The notes under the pieces are model-generated. The model saw only the letters and a program-made list of their open reading frames with translations, did no database searches and was not told where the DNA came from. Positions 25,042 through 33,516 of a DNA stretch of 64,000 nucleotides are shown in pieces. Position 1 is the stretch's first letter. The number at the start of each line of letters is the position of its first letter. The DNA lies in the NCBI GenBank assembly GCA_002310115.1, contig DBYI01000022.1, forward strand, positions 101,218 to 165,217. The letters run 5' to 3'. The translations under genes were made by a program, and so were the position numbers. The stretch comes from Ruminococcus flavefaciens. GTDB lineage: Bacteria > Bacillota > Clostridia > Oscillospirales > Ruminococcaceae.

Positions 25042-28000
25042 GTGTCATCAAAAGCTTCAAAAGCTGATTTCCTGAAGAAAAACAGGGATATTCTCGAATC
25101 AGTACTGAGAGTTCTGATAGTATTCACCGTAGCCATAGCAACAGGTATCGTCATATACAAGAAAAAGGAAATATCTCCTTATGGGTCTAATGATATTCTC
25201 TCAATTGATCTTTGGGGACAGTACTTCCCCATGTATCGTAAGTTTGCTCTTGATCACGGATTTTCTGAAGCAATGTACAACTGGAGCGGCGCTCTTGGTT
25301 TCAATAACTGGGTGCAGAACGCCTTTTATACAAGGAGCATATTCCTTATCCCGTTCGGACTTGTTCCCTTGGCCAAGTGTATAACCTATATAGATATAGC
25401 AGCTCTGTTAAGGTTTGGTCTCGGAGCGGCAGCCTGCCAGCTCTATGCAGAGTATAAGTTCAAAAGCAAGAGTCCTCTTATAATGGTAGCCTCTGTAGGA
25501 TATGGTCTCTGCTCATATGCAACAGCTTTTATCATGCAGTTCATGTGGACAGATGGACTTTTCCTTGCTCCGTTGGTGCTCTTAGGACTTGAAAAAATGA
25601 TGAATGGCAAATCTCCGCTAATGTATGTGATAATGCTTGCACTTACTATCTATACAAATTTCTATACAGGCTTCGGCGTATGTCTGTTCACAGGATTCTA
25701 CTTCATTGCTGAGTGGTTCAAGAGAGAATACACTGATGAAAACGGAAAAAAGCTCTGTGGGAAGGCAAATATCAAAGCAAGATTAGCACTTTTTGGACGG
25801 TTCAGCCTTTATTCCGTGATTGGAGGACTTCTCACAGCTTTCATTATACTCCCTACGTTAAAGGGCCTTTCAATTACAGAATCGGCAAACGAAGGCAGAT
25901 TCGACTTCAAACAGTGGTATCATACATTAGCTGAGAACATTTCCGCAATGCTTCCCACAACTCCAGCTTCTCTTGAATATGGCGTTGCAAACATAGCTGT
26001 GGGACTTTTTGCTTTCATACTCATTCCGTTATATTTCATGAATACTGAGATAAAGCCGAAGGACAAGTTACTGACAGGAGGTTTCTTAGGAGTCCTCTAC
26101 GCAGGTCTTAACTATAATCCTATGGACTGGCTGTTCAATGGCTTCCATTTTCCGAATCAGCTTCCTGGCCGTTGGAGCTTTCTCTTCTCTTTTGCAATAG
26201 CAATAGTTGCTTCAAACGGAATAGCAAAGAGAAATGGCATAAAGCTTACAAGCATAATAGCTTCAATGATAATAGCTCTGTTCTTCACTGGATATGCGAA
26301 ATTTGGCAATCCATCTCAGGAAAAGCTGGATAAGCTCTCCTACTGGAACAAGCTTATAATCGTATTTGCTATCCTTATGGCATTCAGTATTATATTCGGT
26401 TATTTCAGTCAGTATATGGACCAGCAAGCAGAAAAGCTTGCAAAAACAGCTGAAACAGAGGATAAAAAGCTCTCTGAAAAAGAAGAAAAGTCTGCAAAGC
26501 TCTACAAAGCAAAGGCAGGTGGACTCCGTTTCTGCGCCTTTGCTACAAGTCTCCTACTTTCAGTTGCGATGACTGAAGAGATATGCAGGAATAATGTAAA
26601 TGTTGCAACAAGTGATAACGGTGGAATTCTTGTATCAGATATGGATACCTTTATCAAGGTTAGTGAATCACTCTACAAGTACGGTACTAAGTACGACAGC
26701 GGAAAGAATGAATTCTACCGTATTGAAGTTAACGATGGCTGGACATTCAACACTTCGATGATAGGTGATTTCAAGGGTATCGGATACTACGGCTCAACAC
26801 TTAATCATGAAGTATATGATCTTCTCCGCGACATGGGAAACAGAATATATGCCAACAATGTAAGTACAGTATATAACAACTCCTCGCTATTTCAAAACAG
26901 CCTCTTCGGAATCAAGTACATCATAGACAGAGGAAGATATTTCGAATCAAGAAGCGGTAAGGGCTACGAGCTTGTTGACACCAATCCTGACTGCCTCGTA
27001 TGGGAAAACAAAACTCCTTTCCCGATTGCTTTTTCAGCTTCAAGGGAGATACTCACCGCACAGATAACTCCAGATAACGTACAGGCTGTAAATGATCAAA
27101 ATGATCTGCTCAACAAGATTTGCGGCAGCGAAACAAATGTGTTTGAGCATATAGACCCTTCGGAATTTACAAATGATAATGCAGATATAGATACATCCAA
27201 CGGTATCTGGATGTATCATGATTTCACAAGGATAGACGAAAATCTCCCCGTAACCGTCACTTGGTTATATATCGTACAGGATGATATGCCTATATATCTA
27301 GAACATAATTTCAACGGTGGCCAGCTAACCGTAAATGGAAATATCTTCGATCTTGGATCAGAGAAATTCAGATGTATCGGTTCATACGCACCGGGGACAG
27401 AATTACGCATAGAGTATATTACCGATGATATTGGAAGAGGTAGCTTCGGACTTGACCTCTACCGCTTCAATATGGACAAGTGGAACAGTATCTACGACAG
27501 CGTAAAGGCAAATGGACTTGAGGTATCGTCTTTCAAGAATACGAAAATCAAGGGATCACTCAATGCTTCTGAGGCAGGACTTGTAATGACCTCTATTCCT
27601 CAGGATGGTGGTTGGACAGTTTATGTTGACGGTAAAAAGACTTCTAATTTCAAGGTGCTTGGTACGCTTATCGGCTTCAATGTAGGTGCAGGCAACCATG
27701 ATATTGAGTTCAAGTATCATGTTCCTTTATTCAAAGCAGGTTTCCTGCTTACACTCTTAGCTCTGGCAGCACTTGTTCTATGTCTCAGAATACGTAAAGG
27801 TGGCGGCATCAAGTTTAAAAAGAAAGAAAAAGTATCAGAAAATCACGAAAAAGCTGATGAAGCAGAAAAAAGCAATGAAAAAAGTTCTAAAAAGCCAGAA
27901 AATATTAAAACTGCAAAGGATTATGAAAAGGAACTAACAAGAAGCAAAAGCTATATCGTGACTCATGAATACGAGACCGTTATCCTGCGTAATGTAGATA

Positions 28001-28284
28001 ACAACCTTAAAATAGCAACTATTGCAAAATTTGGAAAAGATGATCCAGGTGATGCGAAAATAACCGAAAACGAAAAATATTGTGTAGTTATTGGGTGGGG
28101 AGCTATTATCTACAAGCTTCAGCCACCGTTTGAGAATTATCTCTCTGGATTGAACACAACTCAGTGGAAGAAATATCTCGTTGACGAAAATACGTGGTTT
28201 GAGGAGATAAAGGAGATTACCGCGGAGTATGCGATACTTGTTGCTGAAAACGGTGAAGAACACAAAGTAGAGTTCGATTTCTGA
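25042..28284 (+). CDS. YfhO-family membrane glycosyltransferase-like protein
   Basis: 1080 residues from a GTG with AAGAAAGGAAG upstream. Around twelve or more membrane helices in the first 480 residues, including DLWGQYFPMYRKFA near the N-terminus and NQLPGRWSFLFSFAIA; a large extracytoplasmic region (about 510-880); a final membrane helix (about 890-910). YfhO-like proteins are GT-C-fold enzymes that use polyprenyl-phosphate sugar to decorate lipoteichoic acid or similar polymers. An unusual feature is a cytoplasmic C-terminal tail of about 165 residues: a Lys/Glu-rich linker followed by a compact unrecognised domain. Co-transcribed with the GT2-GtrA gene. Confidence 0.9.
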   Translation: MSSKASKADFLKKNRDILESVLRVLIVFTVAIATGIVIYKKKEISPYGSNDILSIDLWGQYFPMYRKFALDHGFSEAMYNWSGALGFNNWVQNAFYTRSIFLIPFGLVPLAKCITYIDIAALLRFGLGAAACQLYAEYKFKSKSPLIMVASVGYGLCSYATAFIMQFMWTDGLFLAPLVLLGLEKMMNGKSPLMYVIMLALTIYTNFYTGFGVCLFTGFYFIAEWFKREYTDENGKKLCGKANIKARLALFGRFSLYSVIGGLLTAFIILPTLKGLSITESANEGRFDFKQWYHTLAENISAMLPTTPASLEYGVANIAVGLFAFILIPLYFMNTEIKPKDKLLTGGFLGVLYAGLNYNPMDWLFNGFHFPNQLPGRWSFLFSFAIAIVASNGIAKRNGIKLTSIIASMIIALFFTGYAKFGNPSQEKLDKLSYWNKLIIVFAILMAFSIIFGYFSQYMDQQAEKLAKTAETEDKKLSEKEEKSAKLYKAKAGGLRFCAFATSLLLSVAMTEEICRNNVNVATSDNGGILVSDMDTFIKVSESLYKYGTKYDSGKNEFYRIEVNDGWTFNTSMIGDFKGIGYYGSTLNHEVYDLLRDMGNRIYANNVSTVYNNSSLFQNSLFGIKYIIDRGRYFESRSGKGYELVDTNPDCLVWENKTPFPIAFSASREILTAQITPDNVQAVNDQNDLLNKICGSETNVFEHIDPSEFTNDNADIDTSNGIWMYHDFTRIDENLPVTVTWLYIVQDDMPIYLEHNFNGGQLTVNGNIFDLGSEKFRCIGSYAPGTELRIEYITDDIGRGSFGLDLYRFNMDKWNSIYDSVKANGLEVSSFKNTKIKGSLNASEAGLVMTSIPQDGGWTVYVDGKKTSNFKVLGTLIGFNVGAGNHDIEFKYHVPLFKAGFLLTLLALAALVLCLRIRKGGGIKFKKKEKVSENHEKADEAEKSNEKSSKKPENIKTAKDYEKELTRSKSYIVTHEYETVILRNVDNNLKIATIAKFGKDDPGDAKITENEKYCVVIGWGAIIYKLQPPFENYLSGLNTTQWKKYLVDENTWFEEIKEITAEYAILVAENGEEHKVEFDF

Positions 28285-28301
28285 AAGATTAATGAACTTG
28301 G

Positions 28302-28327
28302 AAAACAGGTGCAGAAGCGCCTGTTTT
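28302..28327 (+). terminator. Intrinsic terminator after yfhO-like gene
   Basis: Stem AAAACAGGTGC (28302-28312) with GCGCCTGTTTT (28317-28327), AGAA loop, followed by further T residues. Confidence 0.85.
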
Positions 28328-28427
28328 TTGTTGTAGGAGGCCAAAAAACGGAAATCAATCTATCAATGCTTACTAGCTTTTTATCTAAGATGAAAAATGC
28401 AAATAAACGGCGTTTAGTGCAAACTTA

Positions 28428-28455
28428 TTGACTTTTTTGCATTTATAAATATAAT
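28428..28455 (+). promoter_or_regulatory. Promoter of the stand-alone agrD
   Basis: TTGACT (28428-28433), 16-base spacer, TATAAT (28450-28455). Transcription would start near 28462, 55 nt before the agrD ATG. No clear LytTR (AgrA-type) repeat pair is visible in the 80 bp upstream. Confidence 0.75.
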
Positions 28456-28516
28456 ATACTTAGGCGTTGTCCAGAAAGTGCCCGCTCAATCATTTATAAG
28501 GAGGTATTTCATTCTT

Positions 28517-28672
28517 ATGAAGAAAACTCGGCACACTGTCACAGACATCATAATGAAAACTATCGTAGCAAAATCAGTAAAAACAGCAGCGAGAAACGCA
28601 AATTCCGCCTGTTTCTGGTGGAATAACCAACCAGCTGTTCCAAAAGACCTAAAAAAACTCAGAAAATTCTAA
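28517..28672 (+). CDS. agrD: AgrD-like cyclic (thio)lactone autoinducer precursor, unlinked from agrBAC
   Basis: 51 residues from the ATG at 28517, with AAGGAGG about 12 bases upstream. The architecture is that of AgrD: a basic, partly amphipathic leader (1-26), the core NANSACFWWN and an acidic/basic recognition tail, NQPAVPKDLKKLRKF. Aligning the tail PKDL with the PKEL of staphylococcal AgrD puts the ring at Cys32-Asn36 (CFWWN), five residues as in known autoinducing peptides. The core and tail closely resemble clostridial precursors of the type TSACLWFTHQPEEP. No agrB, agrC or agrA is adjacent; the only ones in the window are at 12.5-15.1 kb on the other strand. Assignment by motif is strong; pairing with that AgrB is inferred. 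Confidence 0.88.
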   Translation: MKKTRHTVTDIIMKTIVAKSVKTAARNANSACFWWNNQPAVPKDLKKLRKF

Positions 28673-28749
28673 TCAATAGTTTACATATTAAAGCCTAACC
28701 TCTATCCCTAACAATACTCTATTTTAAAAACACTGAAAAGCCGATTTAT

Positions 28750-28917
28750 ATGACGCGTATTCGTTATCTGATACGCCGAGCTGCAACAGACTTAACTTTT
28801 ACTGATAAAAAACATCCACTATTCGTTTTATTGGATCAAGTAACTGACGCTGTATTTTATCTGACATCAGATCAAACTGACAGACAAATGATCGCGCAGT
28901 CACTTTCTGGCAACTAA
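28750..28917 (+). CDS. Possible 55-residue small protein downstream of agrD
   Basis: An ATG-to-TAA frame beginning MTRIRYLIRRAATDLTFTD and ending DRQMIAQSLSGN. The composition is plausible for a small folded protein (a basic N-terminal helix, then a mixed segment). There is no good ribosome binding site, only GAAAAG, and no family was recognised. It may be a small peptide of the agrD transcript or a chance frame. Confidence 0.25.
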   Translation: MTRIRYLIRRAATDLTFTDKKHPLFVLLDQVTDAVFYLTSDQTDRQMIAQSLSGN

Positions 28918-29266
28918 CCTAAAAAGCGGGCAAAACGATCTCATTGCAGCGATCGTAATGCCTGTCTGTTGATCAAAACCACATCTTCTCTAATACATCA
29001 TATCCAAAAAGCGGAATATGGAACACTGCCGAATATTCGGCAGGTCCCATCTTTCCGTCCCCCTATCCCGATGATGATCATTCGTATGCTACTCAATCGG
29101 AACAAACAATGAACATATGACGCTTTCAGATCTCTCTTTAAAAAACCATCTCTATCTAAACGCTTGAAAGAAAAAACAGAAATTCAGAATTTCCATTCTT
29201 TGCTTGTTTCGCAGTAAATCATACAGTGATTTTTCATATAGGGAGTTCCGCTTCAACTCCCGAGTG
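28918..29266 (+). other. Hairpin-rich region without genes downstream of agrD
   Basis: No frame longer than about 20 codons with a ribosome binding site. Stems seen: a two-part stem GGGCA/TGCCT enclosing ACGATC/GATCGT (about 28927-28963); the perfect 18-base palindrome CTGCCGAATATTCGGCAG (29026-29043); a small GAAATT/AATTTC stem (about 29179-29193); and GGGAGTT/AACTCCC (29241-29261). It ends at the terminator at 29267. It could be the 3' part of the agrD transcript or a separate non-coding RNA. Confidence 0.35.
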
Positions 29267-29308
29267 AAGGAGCCCATTCCCGGTCAGAATGGACTCCTTT
29301 GCTTTTTT
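29267..29308 (+). terminator. Intrinsic terminator ending the agrD region
   Basis: AAGGAGCCCATTC (29267-29279) pairs with GAATGGACTCCTT (29287-29299) with one mismatch, followed by TGCTTTTTT. Confidence 0.85.
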
Positions 29309-29371
29309 ATGTCCAAAATTGTGTTTCACTTTTTGAACGCAATTCTGTCACCTATTTGACATATTAGTGTC

Positions 29372-29400
29372 TTGACTTTTTTTGCAGTAAATGATAAAAT
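29372..29400 (+). promoter_or_regulatory. Promoter of the P-type ATPase gene
   Basis: TTGACT (29372-29377), 17-base spacer, TAAAAT (29395-29400) with TGA ahead of it. Confidence 0.7.
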
Positions 29401-29421
29401 TATATCTGTTTAGTACTGATG

Positions 29422-29443
29422 TAATGTGAAATTCGTCACATTA
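29422..29443. promoter_or_regulatory. CRP/FNR-like dyad in the P-type ATPase leader
   Basis: TAATGTGA and TCACATTA, perfect 8-bp arms around AATTCG. The core TGTGA-N6-TCACA is the CRP consensus. It lies about 15-36 bases after the expected transcription start, so it would act as a repressor site or as an mRNA hairpin rather than an activator site. Confidence 0.45.
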
Positions 29444-29477
29444 AACCATACGGTGCTAAAGGATATTGGAGGGAAAA

Positions 29478-32102
29478 ATGAAACACTATCTTGAATCAAC
29501 CGAATCGGTCCTTAAGGAAGTCGAAAGTTCGGCTTCGGGACTTACTGCAGAAGAGGCCGCAAAGCGCCTTGAAAAAGTAGGTCAGAATAAGCTTGATGAG
29601 CCGCCAAAACCTACGCTGCTAGCAAGGTTTGTAGAGCAGTTCAAGAATCCCATGATACTGGTTCTTATCGCAGCTGCAGTAATATCAGCCATTACAGGCA
29701 TAATTTCCGAGGGTAAGCTTGACGCAGACGTATTTATCATTATGTTTGTAGTTATTGCAAACGCAGTTCTCGGAGTTTATCAGGAAAACAAGGCTGAATC
29801 TGCCATCGAAGCATTACAGGCTATGAGTGCCGCACAAAGCAAGGTATACCGTTCGGGAGAGATGATAGTTATTCCTAGTTCAGAACTCGTACCAGGCGAT
29901 GTAATAGCTCTCGAGGCAGGCGATAATGTTCCAGCGGACTGTCGTATACTTGAAGCGGCTGCACTTAAAGCTGAGGAATCCGCCCTTACAGGTGAAAGCG
30001 TCCCATCCGAAAAGGAGAGTGGAGTGCTCTCGGGAGAAGAAGTTCCTCTCGGCGACAGAAAAAATATGCTCTATATGGGAAGCAGTATCGCTTACGGACG
30101 TGCAGAAGCTGTTGTAGTTGCTACAGGTATGCAGACCGAAATGGGTAAGATTGCAGGTGCTATCGCAAATGCAGACGATGACGAGACTCCTCTCCAGAAA
30201 AGTCTCGACCAGCTCAGCAAGATACTCTCTGTTGCAGTTCTTGTTATCTGCGTTATCATACTTGGAATAAACGTAATACAGATGCTTGTTAAGAATGGTA
30301 ATATCACGCTTCCAGGCTTCCTTGATTCTTTCATGATCGCTGTAAGCCTTGCTGTTGCTGCTATTCCAGAGGGACTTGCAGCAGTTGTTACAGTCGTTCT
30401 TTCCATAGGCGTTACCAATATGTCAAAGCGCGGAGCTATAATACGCAGACTTACCGCTGTTGAGGCTCTTGGCTGTGCTCAGGTAATATGTTCCGATAAA
30501 ACAGGTACTCTCACACAGAATAAGATGACAGTCGTTCACGAAAACACAGACGACAAGGAGCTTCTAGCAAAGGCTATGGCCCTTTGTTGTGATGCTGTTC
30601 TCAATTCTGATGACACAGTTGCAGGTGAGCCAACCGAGGCTGCTCTTGTGGCTTATGCACATAAGTGTGGACTCAAAAAGTATGAGTTGGAGGCAGCAAC
30701 TCCGAGAGTTGCTGAGGCTCCTTTCGATTCGCTCAGAAAAATGATGTCAACAGTTCACAAGACTGAAAAAGGCTATATACAGTATACAAAGGGTGCTCCT
30801 GACGAGGTCCTGAAAAACTGTACACACATGTTCAAGGAGGGCGGTGTCCGTATTATGACGGAGTCCGACAGACTTGAGATACTCCGCAGAAACAAGGAAA
30901 TGGCAGATCAGGCTCTGAGAGTTCTCCTTGCAGCTTACCGTGAGTATGACGAGCTTCCCGCAGATACCTCACCAGAAGGTCTTGAACATGATCTTATATA
31001 CATAGGCATGACAGGCATGATAGATCCTGTTCGTCCTGAGGTTAAGGATGCTATTGGTCTTTGCCGTACAGCAGGTATACGTCCCGTTATGATAACAGGT
31101 GACCATAGGGATACTGCTGTTGCTATCGCTAAAGAGCTGGGAATTCTCGGAGAGGGACAGCAGGCTCTTACAGGCGCAGAGCTTTCTAAGATACCTGACG
31201 ACGAGTTCGATGAGCACGTTCAGGATTACAGTGTATATGCCCGTGTACAGCCTGAGCACAAGGTTCGTATAGTAAACGCATGGCGTAAGAAGAAAATGAC
31301 CACTGCTATGACAGGAGACGGTGTAAATGATGCTCCGTCTATCAAGAGTGCTGATATCGGAGTTGGTATGGGTATTACAGGTACGGATGTTACAAAGAAC
31401 GTTGCTGACATGGTACTAACTGATGACAACTTTGCAACTATTGTAGGTGCTGTCGAGGAAGGCAGACGTATCTATGATAATATCCGCAAGGCTATACAGT
31501 TCCTGCTGTCAAGCAACCTTAGCGAGGTTCTCTGTATACTTGCTGCGACTTTGTTTATAGGCGGCGGCAAAAGTATTTTCAGTCCTGTACACTTGCTTTG
31601 GATAAACCTTATCTCTGACTGTTTCCCTGCAATAGCTCTCGGTATGGAGCCTGCTGAGCAGGGCATCATGTCACGTAAGCCAAGAAGCAGTAATTCTCAC
31701 ATTTTCTCAGATGGCCTCGGTATAAATCTGCTGTGGCAGGGTACAGTTATTGCAGCTCTTACATTTGTTTCATATATCATAGGTTCTAATACTTCTCCCG
31801 CAGCAGGCACCACAATGGCATTTATTACGCTTTGCGTATGTGAAATGCTCCATGCCTGGAACATGAGAAGTTTAAAGGGCTCCATTTTCACCATGAAGAG
31901 CAGAAATATCGTACTTATCGGAGCTATTTTACTCTCAGCAGTATTGACAATACCATTACTCTTTATTCCTGCATTGAGAGCAATGTTCTCACTTGAAGCA
32001 CTTACAGGTGAAAATTATCTTTGGGCATTCCTTGCAGGCGCTAGTATAGTACCTATTGTTGAGATAGTAAAGTTCTTCCAGCGTTTGGCTGATAAAAAGT
32101 AA
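29478..32102 (+). CDS. P-type cation-transporting ATPase (P2A/P2B, Ca2+-ATPase-like)
   Basis: 874 residues from the ATG at 29478, with GGAGGG just upstream; an in-frame TTG four codons earlier lies on top of that site. The order is typical: an N-terminal actuator segment, the TGES loop (ALTGESVPSEKE), PEGLAAVVTV in membrane helix 4, the phosphorylation motif CSDKTGTLTQNKM, KGAPDEVL in the nucleotide domain, and MTGDGVNDAPSIKSADIGVGMG. Ten membrane helices are expected, the last six after residue 690. PEGL together with the helix 5-6 residues favours Ca2+ or a similar divalent ion. Family members export Ca2+ (or Mn2+) from the cytoplasm. Monocistronic. Confidence 0.94.
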   Translation: MKHYLESTESVLKEVESSASGLTAEEAAKRLEKVGQNKLDEPPKPTLLARFVEQFKNPMILVLIAAAVISAITGIISEGKLDADVFIIMFVVIANAVLGVYQENKAESAIEALQAMSAAQSKVYRSGEMIVIPSSELVPGDVIALEAGDNVPADCRILEAAALKAEESALTGESVPSEKESGVLSGEEVPLGDRKNMLYMGSSIAYGRAEAVVVATGMQTEMGKIAGAIANADDDETPLQKSLDQLSKILSVAVLVICVIILGINVIQMLVKNGNITLPGFLDSFMIAVSLAVAAIPEGLAAVVTVVLSIGVTNMSKRGAIIRRLTAVEALGCAQVICSDKTGTLTQNKMTVVHENTDDKELLAKAMALCCDAVLNSDDTVAGEPTEAALVAYAHKCGLKKYELEAATPRVAEAPFDSLRKMMSTVHKTEKGYIQYTKGAPDEVLKNCTHMFKEGGVRIMTESDRLEILRRNKEMADQALRVLLAAYREYDELPADTSPEGLEHDLIYIGMTGMIDPVRPEVKDAIGLCRTAGIRPVMITGDHRDTAVAIAKELGILGEGQQALTGAELSKIPDDEFDEHVQDYSVYARVQPEHKVRIVNAWRKKKMTTAMTGDGVNDAPSIKSADIGVGMGITGTDVTKNVADMVLTDDNFATIVGAVEEGRRIYDNIRKAIQFLLSSNLSEVLCILAATLFIGGGKSIFSPVHLLWINLISDCFPAIALGMEPAEQGIMSRKPRSSNSHIFSDGLGINLLWQGTVIAALTFVSYIIGSNTSPAAGTTMAFITLCVCEMLHAWNMRSLKGSIFTMKSRNIVLIGAILLSAVLTIPLLFIPALRAMFSLEALTGENYLWAFLAGASIVPIVEIVKFFQRLADKK

Positions 32103-32115
32103 TAGTAATGTTTAT

Positions 32116-32134
32116 GGGCGCTCTTTGAGCGCCC
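32116..32134 (+). terminator. Hairpin after the P-type ATPase gene
   Basis: GGGCGCTC/GAGCGCCC with a TTT loop starts 14 bp after the stop. The 3' side is AATAATAG rather than a T-run, so it may only stabilise the mRNA 3' end. The terminator at 32177 follows. Confidence 0.5.
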
Positions 32135-32176
32135 AATAATAGTATTCGTTCACGAAATACACGCATTTTACTGAAA

Positions 32177-32204
32177 AAGACGACCGCATACTTGCAGTCG
32201 TCTT
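32177..32204. terminator. Bidirectional intrinsic terminator
   Basis: AAGACGAC (32177-32184) pairs with GTCGTCTT (32197-32204), with a GC/GC extension inside. The plus side has ATTTTTTATT and the minus side TTTTTC. Confidence 0.8.
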
Positions 32205-32238
32205 ATTTTTTATTATTCTATTGTTTAACCAGTTTGAT

Positions 32239-33231
32239 TCAGTTTAACTTAAAGTAAACATTTCTGTACCAATCTATTGTTTCAGCTAATCCCTTGTCTA
32301 CAGAATACTCTGCTTTCCAGTTCAGACGTTCAAAAGCCTTTGTTGCATCCAGCTGCTGAATAAGGATTTCAGATACTTCGCTCTGCTGTACAACAGACGG
32401 TACGTTTTCGCACTTCATTATAGACTTGATTTTATTAACAACTGTTTCGATATCTGTAGCAATACCTGTACCGAAATTGAATGCATTTCCGACAACATCT
32501 TCTTTTTCTATGTTATAGAGCATATACATATAGGCATTAACAATATCTTTGATATATAGAAAATCTCTTTTGAATACACCGTTTGCAGGATGTCTTATTA
32601 ATGGAGATTCACCGTTTTCGAGCTTCTGGATAGTTCCCGGGATAAGTCTGTTGAAATTATTATCTCCTGGTCCGTAAATATTTCCAAATCTGCCAACCAC
32701 AACAGGAAGTCCATAGCTGTGATAGAAGCTTCTTGCCAGCATATCCTGACAAACCTTAGAAACGTCATACGGATTGCTGCCCTGAAGTATCATACTTTCG
32801 TTATAAGGCAATACATCACTGTCGCCATAAACCTTGTCACTGGAAGCAACAAGGACAGCTTTAACTGTATCTGTGTGAAGTCTTGCAGCGTCTAAAATAT
32901 TATATGTTCCAACAATATTTACCTGGAAAGTCACCTTTGGCATTTTATATGCCAGATCTTGAAGAGCAACTGCTGCTAGGTGGAATATTACCTCGATTTT
33001 CTGCTCAACGATTATCTGCTCTATGAGAGTTCCGTTGCTGACATCACCATAGTATACATTTACTTTTTTGTCAAGACCGCAAATGCTAAAGTAACTGGTA
33101 TTATCACATCTCTCAATCAGAACTGTGACATTTGCGCCAAGCTCAATGAGATGTTTTGTAATGTGAGCCCCTACGAATCCTGTAGCACCTGTTACGAATA
33201 CACGCTTATTCTTCATATCCTTCTTTTCCAT
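32239..33231 (-). CDS. Extended SDR: NAD-dependent sugar-nucleotide epimerase/dehydratase
   Basis: 330 residues. The nucleotide-binding motif GATGFVGAHI (about 15-24) and the catalytic YxxxK as NPYDVSKVCQDM (about 153-164), with the upstream Ser in VLVASSDKVYG, mark an extended short-chain dehydrogenase. The sequence VVVGRFGNIYGPGDNNFNRLIP is typical of dehydratases acting on CDP- or GDP-sugars and of UDP-sugar epimerases. The substrate cannot be fixed because no sugar-pathway genes adjoin. An AAGGG site lies 4-5 bases before the ATG. The gene has its own TTGACA-17-TATACT promoter. Confidence 0.88.
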   Translation of the reverse strand: MEKKDMKNKRVFVTGATGFVGAHITKHLIELGANVTVLIERCDNTSYFSICGLDKKVNVYYGDVSNGTLIEQIIVEQKIEVIFHLAAVALQDLAYKMPKVTFQVNIVGTYNILDAARLHTDTVKAVLVASSDKVYGDSDVLPYNESMILQGSNPYDVSKVCQDMLARSFYHSYGLPVVVGRFGNIYGPGDNNFNRLIPGTIQKLENGESPLIRHPANGVFKRDFLYIKDIVNAYMYMLYNIEKEDVVGNAFNFGTGIATDIETVVNKIKSIMKCENVPSVVQQSEVSEILIQQLDATKAFERLNWKAEYSVDKGLAETIDWYRNVYFKLN

Positions 33232-33341
33232 GTTTCCCTTAACCTTTCTTTTTCACCTGTTTTATCTGGTGATTCTTATGGCAAGTTATAATGGTAAGTT
33301 TCTTAGTATTCGATATAACAGGTTGTATTTAAGCAAAAAAT

Positions 33342-33370
33342 AGTATAGCATATACCTATTGCTTTGTCAA
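33342..33370 (-). promoter_or_regulatory. Promoter of the SDR gene
   Basis: TTGACA (33365-33370), 17-base spacer, TATACT (33342-33347), on the minus strand, giving a leader of about 105 nt. Confidence 0.85.
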
Positions 33371-33446
33371 GTATTAATTATTTTAAGTTTTATTATATAC
33401 TTTAGCTTTATCACCGCAATGTCGCGGAATTGTTTATATATTATTC

Positions 33447-33475
33447 TTGACACAACGGCCAAAATATGTTAAAAT
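33447..33475 (+). promoter_or_regulatory. Promoter of the zinc-ribbon membrane protein
   Basis: TTGACA (33447-33452), 17-base spacer, TAAAAT (33470-33475). Confidence 0.75.
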
Positions 33476-33516
33476 ATGACATAATATTTCGATATGATAA
33501 TTAGGAGGTTATTATT

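Noticed and set aside
28478..28516. Longer AgrD start 13 codons upstream
   Set aside because: That part overlaps the ribosome binding site and leader; AAGGAGG points to the ATG at 28517.
29241..29308. yybP-ykoY (Mn2+) riboswitch upstream of the P-type ATPase
   Set aside because: The hairpins here lack the conserved loop sequences and are followed by a terminator and then a separate promoter for the ATPase gene.
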